DNA from: an uncultured Acetatifactor sp.
Lineage (GTDB): Bacteria > Bacillota > Clostridia > Lachnospirales > Lachnospiraceae
DNA: 64,000 nt
Direction of reading: 5' to 3'
Assembly (NCBI GenBank): GCA_910583845.1
Contig: CAJUAB010000026.1
Span: forward strand, 3,313-67,312
A program made the translations under genes and the position numbers. This document shows positions 40,371 to 46,804 of this stretch, piece after piece (the first letter of the stretch is position 1; each line of letters begins with the position of its first letter). Under the pieces are notes generated by a model. The model saw only the letters and a list, made by a program, of their open reading frames with translations, did no database searches and was not told where the DNA came from.

Positions 40371-41123
40371 CTATTTTTCTGCTATGACAGTAAATTCACC
40401 GGGCATTTTAGAGTCTGTCCACGCAGGATGCTCGTCAAAGCGTTTCAAAGTAAAACCATTGCTGATCGTGGAGTTGATGATTTCACTTACGGTATATTTC
40501 CGATAGCTGCATTTGGGGATTTGCGCCCGGATTTCCTCTTCATAGAATCGTGCGTGGGCCATCTCCTCCTCAATGATGTCCGTGCTGAAATAATCTCCGA
40601 CACACCAGCCAAAATGCAGCAGATCCGTTATCTTCGTGTAAGGGTGGAAATCACTGCAGATCATTCTTCCGCCATCTCTGAGCAGGGAATGCATGACTCC
40701 CATGAATTGGTCAAGATCATGGAAATAGTGCAGGATGCCGCCCTCCATGAAAACCACATCAAAATACCCCTGATATTTCTCCATATCTATCTGCAATATA
40801 TCACAGACCTCGAAATGGATTTGTACGTTAGCCGCTTCCGCAACTTCCAGCGCGTACCTCTCGTTGTCTCTGGAAATGTCAAAGATCGTGACATCCGCTC
40901 CCAAAATTGCCAGCGGAATTGCCTTTTTCCCGCAGGAACCACAGATATTCGCCACCTTTATGCCTCTGTAGGACTCGAAATAGCCGGAATACCGTTTTAG
41001 CATTCCCACCGGATTTTCCAGATCCTGTCTGGCCCTTTCAGAGGGGGTTCCCGCATGCTTCACCCAATATTCATATACGTTTGTTTCCCATGCCTTTTTG
41101 GTCTGCGCGTTTGTCTCCTGCAT
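40371..41123 (-). CDS. Class I SAM-dependent methyltransferase
   Basis: 250 residues from ATG 41123 (GAGGAGGATTG upstream; the longer frame lacks a site). Motif I is divergent (VANICGSCGKKAIPLAILGA), motif II is VTIFDISRDNERYA and motif III is FEVCDILQIDME, followed by DVVFMEGGILHYFHDLDQFM. A small-molecule methylase of the Methyltransf_11 kind; substrate unknown. It heads a two-gene minus-strand operon with the hypothetical protein at 39653-40339. Confidence 0.8.
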   Translation of the reverse strand: MQETNAQTKKAWETNVYEYWVKHAGTPSERARQDLENPVGMLKRYSGYFESYRGIKVANICGSCGKKAIPLAILGADVTIFDISRDNERYALEVAEAANVQIHFEVCDILQIDMEKYQGYFDVVFMEGGILHYFHDLDQFMGVMHSLLRDGGRMICSDFHPYTKITDLLHFGWCVGDYFSTDIIEEEMAHARFYEEEIRAQIPKCSYRKYTVSEIINSTISNGFTLKRFDEHPAWTDSKMPGEFTVIAEK

Positions 41124-41357
41124 TTTCAATCCTCCTCTGTGGGTTTCAGTGTGTTTACAACGGTAAAATTGTAGCACAAAACCAACCGGCTTACAATAGC
41201 CGGTGCTTTTCGGCTGTTTCTGTAAATGGAGCAGTTCGGAGCGCACCACCCCGTGACGAAATCCATTAAGTCTGACAAAGTGTCCGCTGCTTCGGAGTTT
41301 TGCGGGTTTTGCGGCTTTCCTCGCTTTGCGGCGGCCGCCGCATGTGTCCGCCGTCAG

Positions 41358-41394
41358 AAAAAGCTGTCGGTGAGCAAGCTCCCCACAGCTTTTT
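41358..41394. terminator. Bidirectional terminator next to tRNA-Pro
   Basis: Perfect 10-bp arms AAAAAGCTGT and ACAGCTTTTT with an inner GGTGAGC/GCTCCCC pairing. It would end the minus-strand tRNA-Pro transcript. No gene is seen in 41124-41431 apart from this. Confidence 0.75.
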
Positions 41395-41431
41395 CCGCCG
41401 CCGGCCCCGCCCGGCTCATAGCAATAAAAAA

Positions 41432-41507
41432 TCGGGGTGACAGGATTCGAACCTGCGGCCTCCTGGTCCCAAACCAGGCGCTCTAGCCAAGCTGAGCCAC
41501 ACCCCGA
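41432..41507 (-). tRNA. tRNA-Pro (TGG)
   Basis: 76 bases on the minus strand. The acceptor stem TCGGGGT pairs with the 3' ACCCCGA; the anticodon loop reads TTTGGGA giving TGG; the T loop is GTTCGAATC. It is oriented away from the plus-strand tRNA cluster. Confidence 0.95.
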
Positions 41508-41597
41508 TGAACAGAGTTATTATATAATAGTTTGGAACGGGTGTCAATTCACTAATTATCTTTTTGATGCTCTTTTTGTAAATTTGTAAATCGGGAT

Positions 41598-41641
41598 TTG
41601 CAGAATTAAATTCCATATGGGGGTGGAATTTAATTCTGCAA
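41598..41641. repeat. Perfect 18-bp inverted repeat between divergent tRNA units
   Basis: TTGCAGAATTAAATTCCA pairs with TGGAATTTAATTCTGCAA across an 8-base loop. No T run. It lies between tRNA-Pro (minus) and the tRNA-Arg promoter. Confidence 0.65.
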
Positions 41642-41683
41642 CTAAGTTTATACAAAAATTTGTAAGAAAAAAGACAAAAACAG

Positions 41684-41712
41684 TTGACAAACTTCTTTTT
41701 CTACGATACAAT
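41684..41712 (+). promoter_or_regulatory. Promoter of the tRNA Arg-His-Gln-Lys cluster
   Basis: TTGACA (41684-41689), 17-base spacer, TACAAT (41707-41712), 35 bases before tRNA-Arg. Confidence 0.85.
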
Positions 41713-41746
41713 AGCTTTCGTCAGTGCGGTTGAAACGCCGGATTTT

Positions 41747-41820
<74 letters not shown>

Positions 41821-41931
41821 GGAGCAGATCTTTTGTGAGACAGGATGTACTTTATGTATACTCCGAAGATGGCAGAGAGATTTGCGCAAGCTGGGAAGCT
41901 CGTTTTCGGCAGAAAATGTACTTCAAATATG

Positions 41932-42005
41932 GTGGGTATAGCGCAGTTGGTTAGCGCGCCAGATTGTGGCTCTGGAGGCCAAGGGTTCGAATCCCTTTAT
42001 CCACC
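41932..42005 (+). tRNA. tRNA-His (GTG)
   Basis: Acceptor GTGGGTA/TATCCAC with an encoded G at -1 (41931) facing C73, the tRNA-His identity feature. Anticodon loop ATTGTGGC gives GTG; T loop GTTCGAATC. Confidence 0.95.
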
Positions 42006-42041
42006 CTTTTAACCTGAGCTGTCAGAGTGAAACGCTTGTAT

Positions 42042-42113
42042 AGGGCTATCGCCAAGCGGTAAGGCACAGCACTTTGACTGCTGCAGTCGCTGGTTCGAAT
42101 CCAGCTAGCCCTG
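42042..42113 (+). tRNA. tRNA-Gln (TTG)
   Basis: 72 bases. Acceptor AGGGCTA/TAGCCCT, anticodon loop CTTTGAC giving TTG, T arm GCTGGTTCGAATCCAGC. Confidence 0.93.
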
Positions 42114-42124
42114 TTTAGAAATGT

Positions 42125-42197
42125 GGGATACTAGCTCAGTCGGTAGAGCACCTGACTTTTAATCAGGTTGTCGGGGGTTCGAATCCCCCGTGTCTCA
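42125..42197 (+). tRNA. tRNA-Lys (TTT)
   Basis: 73 bases. Acceptor GGGATAC/GTGTCTC, D arm AGCTCAGTCGGTAGAGC, anticodon loop CTTTTAA giving TTT, T arm GGGGGTTCGAATCCCCC. Followed by a strong terminator. Confidence 0.95.
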
Positions 42198-42207
42198 TTA
42201 TGAGGAG

Positions 42208-42243
42208 AAAAGCCAGAAGAAAGTAAGGTTTCTGGCTTTTTTT
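42208..42243 (+). terminator. Terminator of the tRNA cluster
   Basis: AAAAGCCAGAA and TTCTGGCTTTT, 11-bp perfect arms followed by more T. Confidence 0.9.
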
Positions 42244-42340
42244 ATGCGGAAAACATGGACACACAGTGATCCGGTATGGCGCGGAAACAGGCTGCGGCCC
42301 GGTGAACGGGATCAGAAGAAAAGACAGGAGGACAAAGGAG

Positions 42341-43720
42341 ATGACAAAGGCAGCGGACGCAGGGCAGGAAAACAAGATGGGCATTATGTCCATTGACAGA
42401 CTGTTGATTACGATGTCCCTGCCCATGATGATATCCATGCTGGTGCAGGCTCTGTACAATATTGTAGACAGCATCTTTGTATCCCGCATCAATGAGCATG
42501 CGCTGCGGGCGGTATCTCTGGCCTTTCCCATTCAATCCCTGATGATCGCGGTATCGGTGGGCACGGCGGTGGGCATCAACGCGTTTCTCTCCAAGACATT
42601 GGGGCAGAAGCAGTATGAAAAGGCCAATACCATTGCCGTCAACGGCATTTTCATTGAAGTGGTCAGCGCGGCGGTGTTTGCCCTGGTGGGACTCTTTGTC
42701 AGCAAACCCTTTTTCATGAGTCAGACGGATATTTTGCAGGTACAGGAGTATGGCACCACTTATCTGACCATATGCTGCTGCGCGGGATTCGGAATTTTTT
42801 TGCAGATCTGCTTTGAGCGCATTTTACAATCCACTGGCAAGACGGTATACACCATGATTACCCAGGGAATCGGAGCTGTGGTCAATCTGATTCTGGACCC
42901 TGTGCTGATTTTTGGCTATTTTGGGCTGCCGGAGATGGGAGTGGCGGGAGCCGCCACCGCCACAGTAATCGGGCAGATTGTAGCGGCTGTTCTGGCAATT
43001 GCGTTTAATCTGAAATATAATAAGGAGATTCATCTGTCTTTTAAGGGATTCAGGCCGAATCTGCGCCTGATCGGGCAGATCTACAAGGTGGGCGCTCCCT
43101 CCGTAGTGGTGCAGGCCATCGGATCGGTTATGACCTATGGCATGAATCTGATTCTGGCGGCATTCGGGGCGGCGCAGACGGTGTTTGGCGTGTATTTCAA
43201 GCTACAGAGTTTTGTGTTCATGCCCATATTCGGCCTGAATAACGGTATGGTGCCGATTATAGCCTATAATTATGGTGCCGGGCATCGGGAGAGAGTGATC
43301 CAGACTGTGAAGAGCAGTATTAAATTCGCGGTGTGCATCATGCTGGCCGGACTGCTGGCCATGCAGCTGTTTCCGGCCCAGCTGCTGGGCTTTTTCAACG
43401 CCACGGAGGAACTGCTGGTTATCGGTGTGCCGGCCCTGCGGATTATCTGCCTGAGTTTTTGCTTTGCGGGATATTGCATTGTGGTGGGCAGTGTGTTCCA
43501 GGCCCTGGGCAATGGTGTCTACAGTATGGTGGTCTCCATCGCCAGACAGCTCTGTGTATTGCTCCCGGTGGCATATCTTTTGTCCCTGAGCGGCAATGTG
43601 AACCTGATCTGGTGGGCATTTCCCATAGCGGAACTCATGAGTCTGGGGATGAGCACTTATTTTCTGGTGAAAATCAATCGAAGCATTATCCGGCATATTG
43701 GGGAAGAGGAAAGATCATGA
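42341..43720 (+). CDS. MATE-family efflux transporter (second copy)
   Basis: 459 residues from ATG 42341 (AGGAGGACAAAGGAG upstream); the longer frame would start inside the terminator region. Twelve membrane segments with DRLLITMSLPMMISMLVQAL, YNIVDSIFVSRINEHALRAV and the second-half PIFGLNNGMVPIIAYNYGAG repeat. An ion-coupled exporter. It is placed between the tRNA-Lys terminator and the tRNA-Leu promoter with no regulator beside it, unlike the marR-linked copy at 27461-28786. The two MATE proteins are only distantly similar. Confidence 0.92.
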   Translation: MTKAADAGQENKMGIMSIDRLLITMSLPMMISMLVQALYNIVDSIFVSRINEHALRAVSLAFPIQSLMIAVSVGTAVGINAFLSKTLGQKQYEKANTIAVNGIFIEVVSAAVFALVGLFVSKPFFMSQTDILQVQEYGTTYLTICCCAGFGIFLQICFERILQSTGKTVYTMITQGIGAVVNLILDPVLIFGYFGLPEMGVAGAATATVIGQIVAAVLAIAFNLKYNKEIHLSFKGFRPNLRLIGQIYKVGAPSVVVQAIGSVMTYGMNLILAAFGAAQTVFGVYFKLQSFVFMPIFGLNNGMVPIIAYNYGAGHRERVIQTVKSSIKFAVCIMLAGLLAMQLFPAQLLGFFNATEELLVIGVPALRIICLSFCFAGYCIVVGSVFQALGNGVYSMVVSIARQLCVLLPVAYLLSLSGNVNLIWWAFPIAELMSLGMSTYFLVKINRSIIRHIGEEERS

Positions 43721-43761
43721 ATATTGCACAATATTACAATGCCACATGCGACAGAAGTGTA

Positions 43762-43790
43762 TTGACAAAATCTGTAGCTGTAGATATAAT
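43762..43790 (+). promoter_or_regulatory. Promoter of tRNA-Leu
   Basis: TTGACA (43762-43767), 17-base spacer, TATAAT (43785-43790). Confidence 0.88.
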
Positions 43791-43847
43791 CTAACTTGTG
43801 TATGTCGGTGATATGTAGAGTTTGCTGCTGCGCAGACATAGAAACGG

Positions 43848-43928
43848 GCGGATATGGCGGAATTGGCAGACGCGCCAGATTTAGGTTCTGGTGTCTCCGA
43901 CGTGCAGGTTCGAGTCCTGTTATCCGCA
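43848..43928 (+). tRNA. tRNA-Leu (TAG)
   Basis: 81 bases with a long variable arm. Acceptor GCGGATA/TATCCGC, anticodon loop ATTTAGG giving TAG, T arm CAGGTTCGAGTCCTG. Its last 23 bases recur at 46462-46484 with one mismatch, making its 3' end the probable attachment site of the island that follows. Confidence 0.95.
43906..43928 (+). repeat. Left att-like repeat (3' end of tRNA-Leu)
   Basis: AGGTTCGAG-T-CCTGTTATCCGCA; matches 46462-46484, which has C instead of T at the tenth base. The left boundary of the candidate island. Confidence 0.75.
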
Positions 43929-43939
43929 GAAATGAAAAC

Positions 43940-43986
43940 AGCCGGAAATTTACTGGTTTTTCTAACAAAATCAGTAGTTTCCGGCT
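43940..43986 (+). terminator. Terminator of tRNA-Leu
   Basis: AGCCGGAAA and TTTCCGGCT arms with an inner TACTG/CAGTA stem. Confidence 0.75.
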
Positions 43987-43996
43987 TGCTTTATAC

Positions 43997-44386
43997 CCCA
44001 AAAATTTTCTTTCGCATGTGCCGGAAGAAATATGTATTTCGGCAGTTACTTATGCAGAGTTGATGTATGGCGTGGAAAAGAGCATGGCGATTGAGAAAAA
44101 TAGAATAGCGTTATCTTTATTCCTGTCGCCGCTTACGATCTTGGAATTTCAGGCATTGGCGGCAGAGGAGTATGGAAAGGTCAGGGCAGAGTTGGAGAGC
44201 AAGGGGACGCCAATAGGCCCCATGGATTTATTGATCGCGGGACATGCAAGACCAGAAGGGTTCATTCTTGTGACAAACAATACAAGAGAATTTTGCCGAG
44301 TGGATGGACTTGTGGTGGAAGACTGGACGAAAGAGCAGGCAGGAGTAGAAAAGGGATCAGTCTCCCGCAATGCTGTAGGGCTATAG
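43997..44386 (+). pseudogene. VapC-type PIN-domain toxin lacking its N-terminus
   Basis: From PKNFLSHVPEEICISAVTYAE onward the frame matches VapC PIN toxins: LMYGVEKSMAIEKN, AAEEYGKVRAELESKGTPIG, PMDLLIAGHARPEGFILVTN and NTREFCRVDGLVVEDW. The first ~35 residues, with the first catalytic Asp (DTN motif), and any start codon with ribosome site are missing; the open frame instead runs back through tRNA-Leu. No VapB antitoxin gene is adjacent. The break at the tRNA end suggests the gene was cut by the recombination that built the island. Confidence 0.75.
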
Positions 44387-44531
44387 ACAGAAAAAAGAAA
44401 CGATGAGACGGCAGGACGCCGGATGCAGAAATGTGTCTGGTGTTTTTTATGCGCACGGGTATCCAGATGGAAATGAAAAAATGACTACAGCCAGACGGAT
44501 TTCCAAATCCGGGAAATTTCGTTCATAATCC

Positions 44532-44561
44532 TTGTACAACCCTAATAGATTGTAATACAAT
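44532..44561 (+). promoter_or_regulatory. Promoter of the DUF2589 operon with an overlapping palindrome
   Basis: TTGTAC (44532-44537), 18-base spacer, TACAAT (44556-44561). The palindrome GATTGTA-A-TACAATC (44548-44562) covers the -10 element, a typical repressor operator position. Confidence 0.65.
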
Positions 44562-44587
44562 CTCGCAAGGAAAAGGGAGGAACGGAC

Positions 44588-44803
44588 ATGAATCTGGAAA
44601 ATTTTTTTGCAGGGAAACTATTTATCTCGGATCTGGGGGAAATGCCGGCAGACGCGGAGCATGAGGAGCCCGCCGTCAGATATGCCGTATGGGCACCTGT
44701 CAATGGCATGGAGAGACATCAGATCGTGGAAGTCGGCGGCCATATAGAGGAGCTGATGATAAAATACGGCATCCCGGCGGAAAACATCTGTGTGCTGGCG
44801 TAA
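44588..44803 (+). CDS. 71-residue hypothetical, first gene of the DUF2589 operon
   Basis: Small acidic protein (NLENFFAGKLFISDLGEMPA, YAVWAPVNGMERHQIVEVGG, IEELMIKYGIPAENICVLA) with no membrane segment. The ATG is preceded by GGGAGGA. It is the first cistron after the promoter at 44532-44561 and is followed after 26 bases by the next gene. I recognise no family; conserved linkage to DUF2589 would be the first thing to test. Confidence 0.6.
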   Translation: MNLENFFAGKLFISDLGEMPADAEHEEPAVRYAVWAPVNGMERHQIVEVGGHIEELMIKYGIPAENICVLA

Positions 44804-44829
44804 AACAATAGAGAGGAGATAGGACAGGC

Positions 44830-45270
44830 ATGGATATTAGAGACTTGATTCATTCCATCGGCGGAGCCGTTCAGGAGACACAGAGAAATTTGGAGCAACG
44901 CTATCTTGGACATTTTTTTGAAAACTATTTTGAAGAGGTGGGTTCCGACAAACCCGATAAGGTTATATACAGGCCAAAAACCGTGGAAATCCGGCTGGGC
45001 GAATCAGAGGAAGACCGGGTGATTTCCGCACCGATTGCCGCTCTTGTGGCCAATTCCAACATGAACGTGGATTATGTAAAGGTGAATCTGAACATCAATG
45101 TCACGGATGAACAAGCTAATGTCTTAAGCGTTACCGCGCAGCCCCTTGACGGGACGGACGATAACGATGACGAAAGGCGCAGATCCGGGGAAATCGAGCT
45201 GATGTTCAAGTGCAGAAATTCACCGGAGGGAGTCGCAAGGATTGAAACGTATCTGGACGGCACTATATAA
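44830..45270 (+). CDS. DUF2589-like protein (first)
   Basis: 146 residues. A helical N-terminus (DIRDLIHSIGGAVQETQRNL) is followed by a beta-rich core with the DUF2589-type pattern of an API/PLLALV strand then a long alternating strand (ISAPIAALVANSNMNVDYVK, VNLNINVTDEQANV) and an acidic DGTDDNDDERR loop. It is shorter and more divergent than the next gene, which is a clear DUF2589. No enzyme motif, signal peptide or membrane helix. GAGAGGAG precedes the ATG. Its function is unknown; two such proteins of different length suggest a hetero-assembly. Confidence 0.65.
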   Translation: MDIRDLIHSIGGAVQETQRNLEQRYLGHFFENYFEEVGSDKPDKVIYRPKTVEIRLGESEEDRVISAPIAALVANSNMNVDYVKVNLNINVTDEQANVLSVTAQPLDGTDDNDDERRRSGEIELMFKCRNSPEGVARIETYLDGTI

Positions 45271-45307
45271 AATGCCGTAGGATAAATAAAAAACAGGAGG
45301 TTGTTTC

Positions 45308-45895
45308 ATGGAAATTGCAAATCAATTTGTAGGACTGCCGCTGGGGCTTCTCGTGTCCCAGCCCATCATCGAGGTGGCGAAGGGACAGGCGGAACTCTGT
45401 AATGTCTATCTCGATAATCTGTTCAGGCTGGCCTTTAAAAGTATGCCTGATCCGGACAAAGACCAGGCCGTTGAGGCCCGTGTGGTGAAGTTTAAGCTGA
45501 ATCGGACGGTGGTAGACGCGAAGTCCGGCAGCACAACCACTGTTCCCGTGGAAGTGGAGGCGCCGCTGCTCTCCCTGGTTCCTGTGCCTGCGTTTACCAT
45601 GGATGAGGCTACTGTCAATTTTACAATGGAGGTGAAGGAATCCGTCGCACAGAAAAATGCCGTCGATACGGAAAGCTCATGTTCGGCCAAATTCAGCGCG
45701 TGGGGATTCAGCGCCGAGGTGTCAGGAAAAGTTACCACGAGCAGCGAGAATACCCGCTCCTCCGATAAATCGGCAAAATACGAGATAACTGCTAAGGCCG
45801 TTCAGCAGCCTGCCGCCGAGGGCATGTCCAAACTGACCAGCATCTTCGCAGCAGTTATCGAGCCCATTACAACCGGTTCAGGTGGAGGCAAATAA
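45308..45895 (+). CDS. DUF2589-domain protein (second)
   Basis: 195 residues. Family core: FVGLPLGLLVSQPIIEVAKG, AQAELCNVYLDN region, VPVEVEAPLLSLVPVPAFTM followed by DEATVNFTMEVKES, then a Ser/Thr-rich linker with SAKFSAWGFSAEVSGKVTTS and a C-terminal helix SKLTSIFAAVIEPI. DUF2589 has no known function; proteins of the family occur in tandem in diverse bacteria. There is no signal peptide, so cytosolic. Perfect AGGAGG upstream. The next gene starts directly at its stop. Confidence 0.8.
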   Translation: MEIANQFVGLPLGLLVSQPIIEVAKGQAELCNVYLDNLFRLAFKSMPDPDKDQAVEARVVKFKLNRTVVDAKSGSTTTVPVEVEAPLLSLVPVPAFTMDEATVNFTMEVKESVAQKNAVDTESSCSAKFSAWGFSAEVSGKVTTSSENTRSSDKSAKYEITAKAVQQPAAEGMSKLTSIFAAVIEPITTGSGGGK

Positions 45896-46231
45896 ATGGC
45901 AGTACATGTAAGGGAGCAGGTCGGCGGACACAGGTATGACTTTTACGAGGAAAATTACGGCGGCACCCTGCGCGGTATACGGGTCATTATCAACAATGTG
46001 GAAAGGAATAATTCCATGTACTATAGATTAGGCCGTGAATATGATCCGCACCGTCTGGATGTCAACTGGTATCTGAATAATACTCGTGCCTTTTATCTGG
46101 AGCTTGGGAGATCTATTGCTCAACGAATGGAAAATGCAGTGGAAGACTGGAGGAATTTCCGATGGCTTAATGCTACCCATGCAAGAATCCACGGACATGG
46201 GTATCATGCCATTCGGGAGGACTTATATTAA
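45896..46231 (+). CDS. Hypothetical protein, last gene of the DUF2589 operon
   Basis: 111 residues, Arg/Tyr/Asn/His-rich (HRYDFYEENYGGTLRGIRVI, NNVERNNSMYYRLGREYDPH, RLDVNWYLNNTRAFYLELGR) with a basic C-terminus. It starts with ATG immediately after the DUF2589 stop (TAA ATG), so translation is coupled. Composition suggests a small single-domain protein, perhaps nucleic-acid binding; no family recognised. Coding ends about 60 bases before the recombinase relic. Confidence 0.6.
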   Translation: MAVHVREQVGGHRYDFYEENYGGTLRGIRVIINNVERNNSMYYRLGREYDPHRLDVNWYLNNTRAFYLELGRSIAQRMENAVEDWRNFRWLNATHARIHGHGYHAIREDLY

Positions 46232-46293
46232 AATACATTACTGCTTCCTTTCTGCGCGGTTGTTATTGTCGTTCCGTTTTCTCACGGAAGAAA

Positions 46294-46434
46294 GCGCTGT
46301 TCTGGCAGATATCCGGAGAGAGCGAACAGACATCCAGCCGGATCAGCAGCAAGATGCAGATGGAAGGGGTGTACACAGGAATGCCTGTCAGCTTCTATAA
46401 TAGCATTTTACGGTCGCTTGCCCATCATGGGTAA
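46294..46434 (+). pseudogene. Serine recombinase relic
   Basis: 47 codons read ALFWQISGESEQTSSRISSK, MQMEGVYTGMPVSFYNS before a stop. This corresponds to residues about 130-165 of the intact recombinase at 4364-6010 (RFWQASGESEKTSIRISSKM, then EGLYTGGPVKFGY), the long helix that links the catalytic and DNA-binding domains. The rest is gone. It differs enough from the window copy to derive from another element. It lies 28 bases before the right att-like repeat. Confidence 0.8.
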
Positions 46435-46461
46435 AACACTTGGCTTAACTTGTGTTGTTGT

Positions 46462-46484
46462 AGGTTCGAGCCCTGTTATCCGCA
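46462..46484 (+). repeat. Right att-like repeat (tRNA-Leu 3' fragment)
   Basis: AGGTTCGAG-C-CCTGTTATCCGCA, 22 of 23 bases identical to the tRNA-Leu end. The sequence just before it is not tRNA-like enough to form a full tRNA. Confidence 0.75.
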
Positions 46485-46542
46485 TCCGATCATGATCATC
46501 CAAACCCGGTTCCGATGGAGGAGGGGGCGGATTTTGGCAAAG

Positions 46543-46577
46543 GCCGGTGATCTCATAAGTGAGATCGCCGGTCTTTT
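46543..46577. terminator. Terminator to the right of the island
   Basis: GCCGGTGATCTC and GAGATCGCCGGTC pair over 11 bp (one G-U), followed by TTTT. Confidence 0.8.
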
Positions 46578-46738
46578 CCCATGCTTCGTTTTTCTTTGTA
46601 TTTTCCATCCTTTGGATTCGTTTTGCCCCAAACTTCACAGAATTTCGGATTCAGGGAAGTAAGCAGCGTACAAAGAAGGGGGGCCCTGGCCCTCCACGGC
46701 GTCAGCAGTTCCTTTCATGAAAAACGCTTCAAAGTACT

Positions 46739-46766
46739 TTGCAAAAGATACATTTCGTGCTATAAT
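46739..46766 (+). promoter_or_regulatory. Promoter of the restriction-modification gene
   Basis: TTGCAA (46739-46744), 16-base spacer ending in TGC, TATAAT (46761-46766). Transcription from it starts near 46773, leaving almost no leader for an ATG at 46778 and so favouring the GTG at 46805. Confidence 0.65.
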
Positions 46767-46804
46767 TTTCTCAAAAAATGAGGCTGTCAAGGGGGCGCAT
46801 TTTG

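Larger units (their letters stand above)
43929..46484 (+). mobile_element. Candidate decayed tRNA-Leu island carrying DUF2589 genes
   Basis: Bounded by the tRNA-Leu 3' end and its 23-base repeat. Inside are a 5'-truncated vapC, a four-gene DUF2589 operon with its own promoter, and the relic of a serine recombinase 28 bases before the right repeat. Site-specific integration at tRNA 3' ends is well known, mostly with tyrosine integrases; no intact integrase is left. The alternative is a duplicated tRNA fragment left by other rearrangements. Confidence 0.6.

Noticed and set aside
41932..42197. Structured long RNA or phage-type tRNA array
   Set aside because: All four are ordinary tRNAs with a normal promoter and terminator; nothing extra between them.
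46408..46638. Minus-strand ORF containing RMRITGLEPTTTQVKPS
   Set aside because: Typical false ORF made by reading a tRNA 3' fragment in antisense; useful only as a pointer to the att-like repeat.
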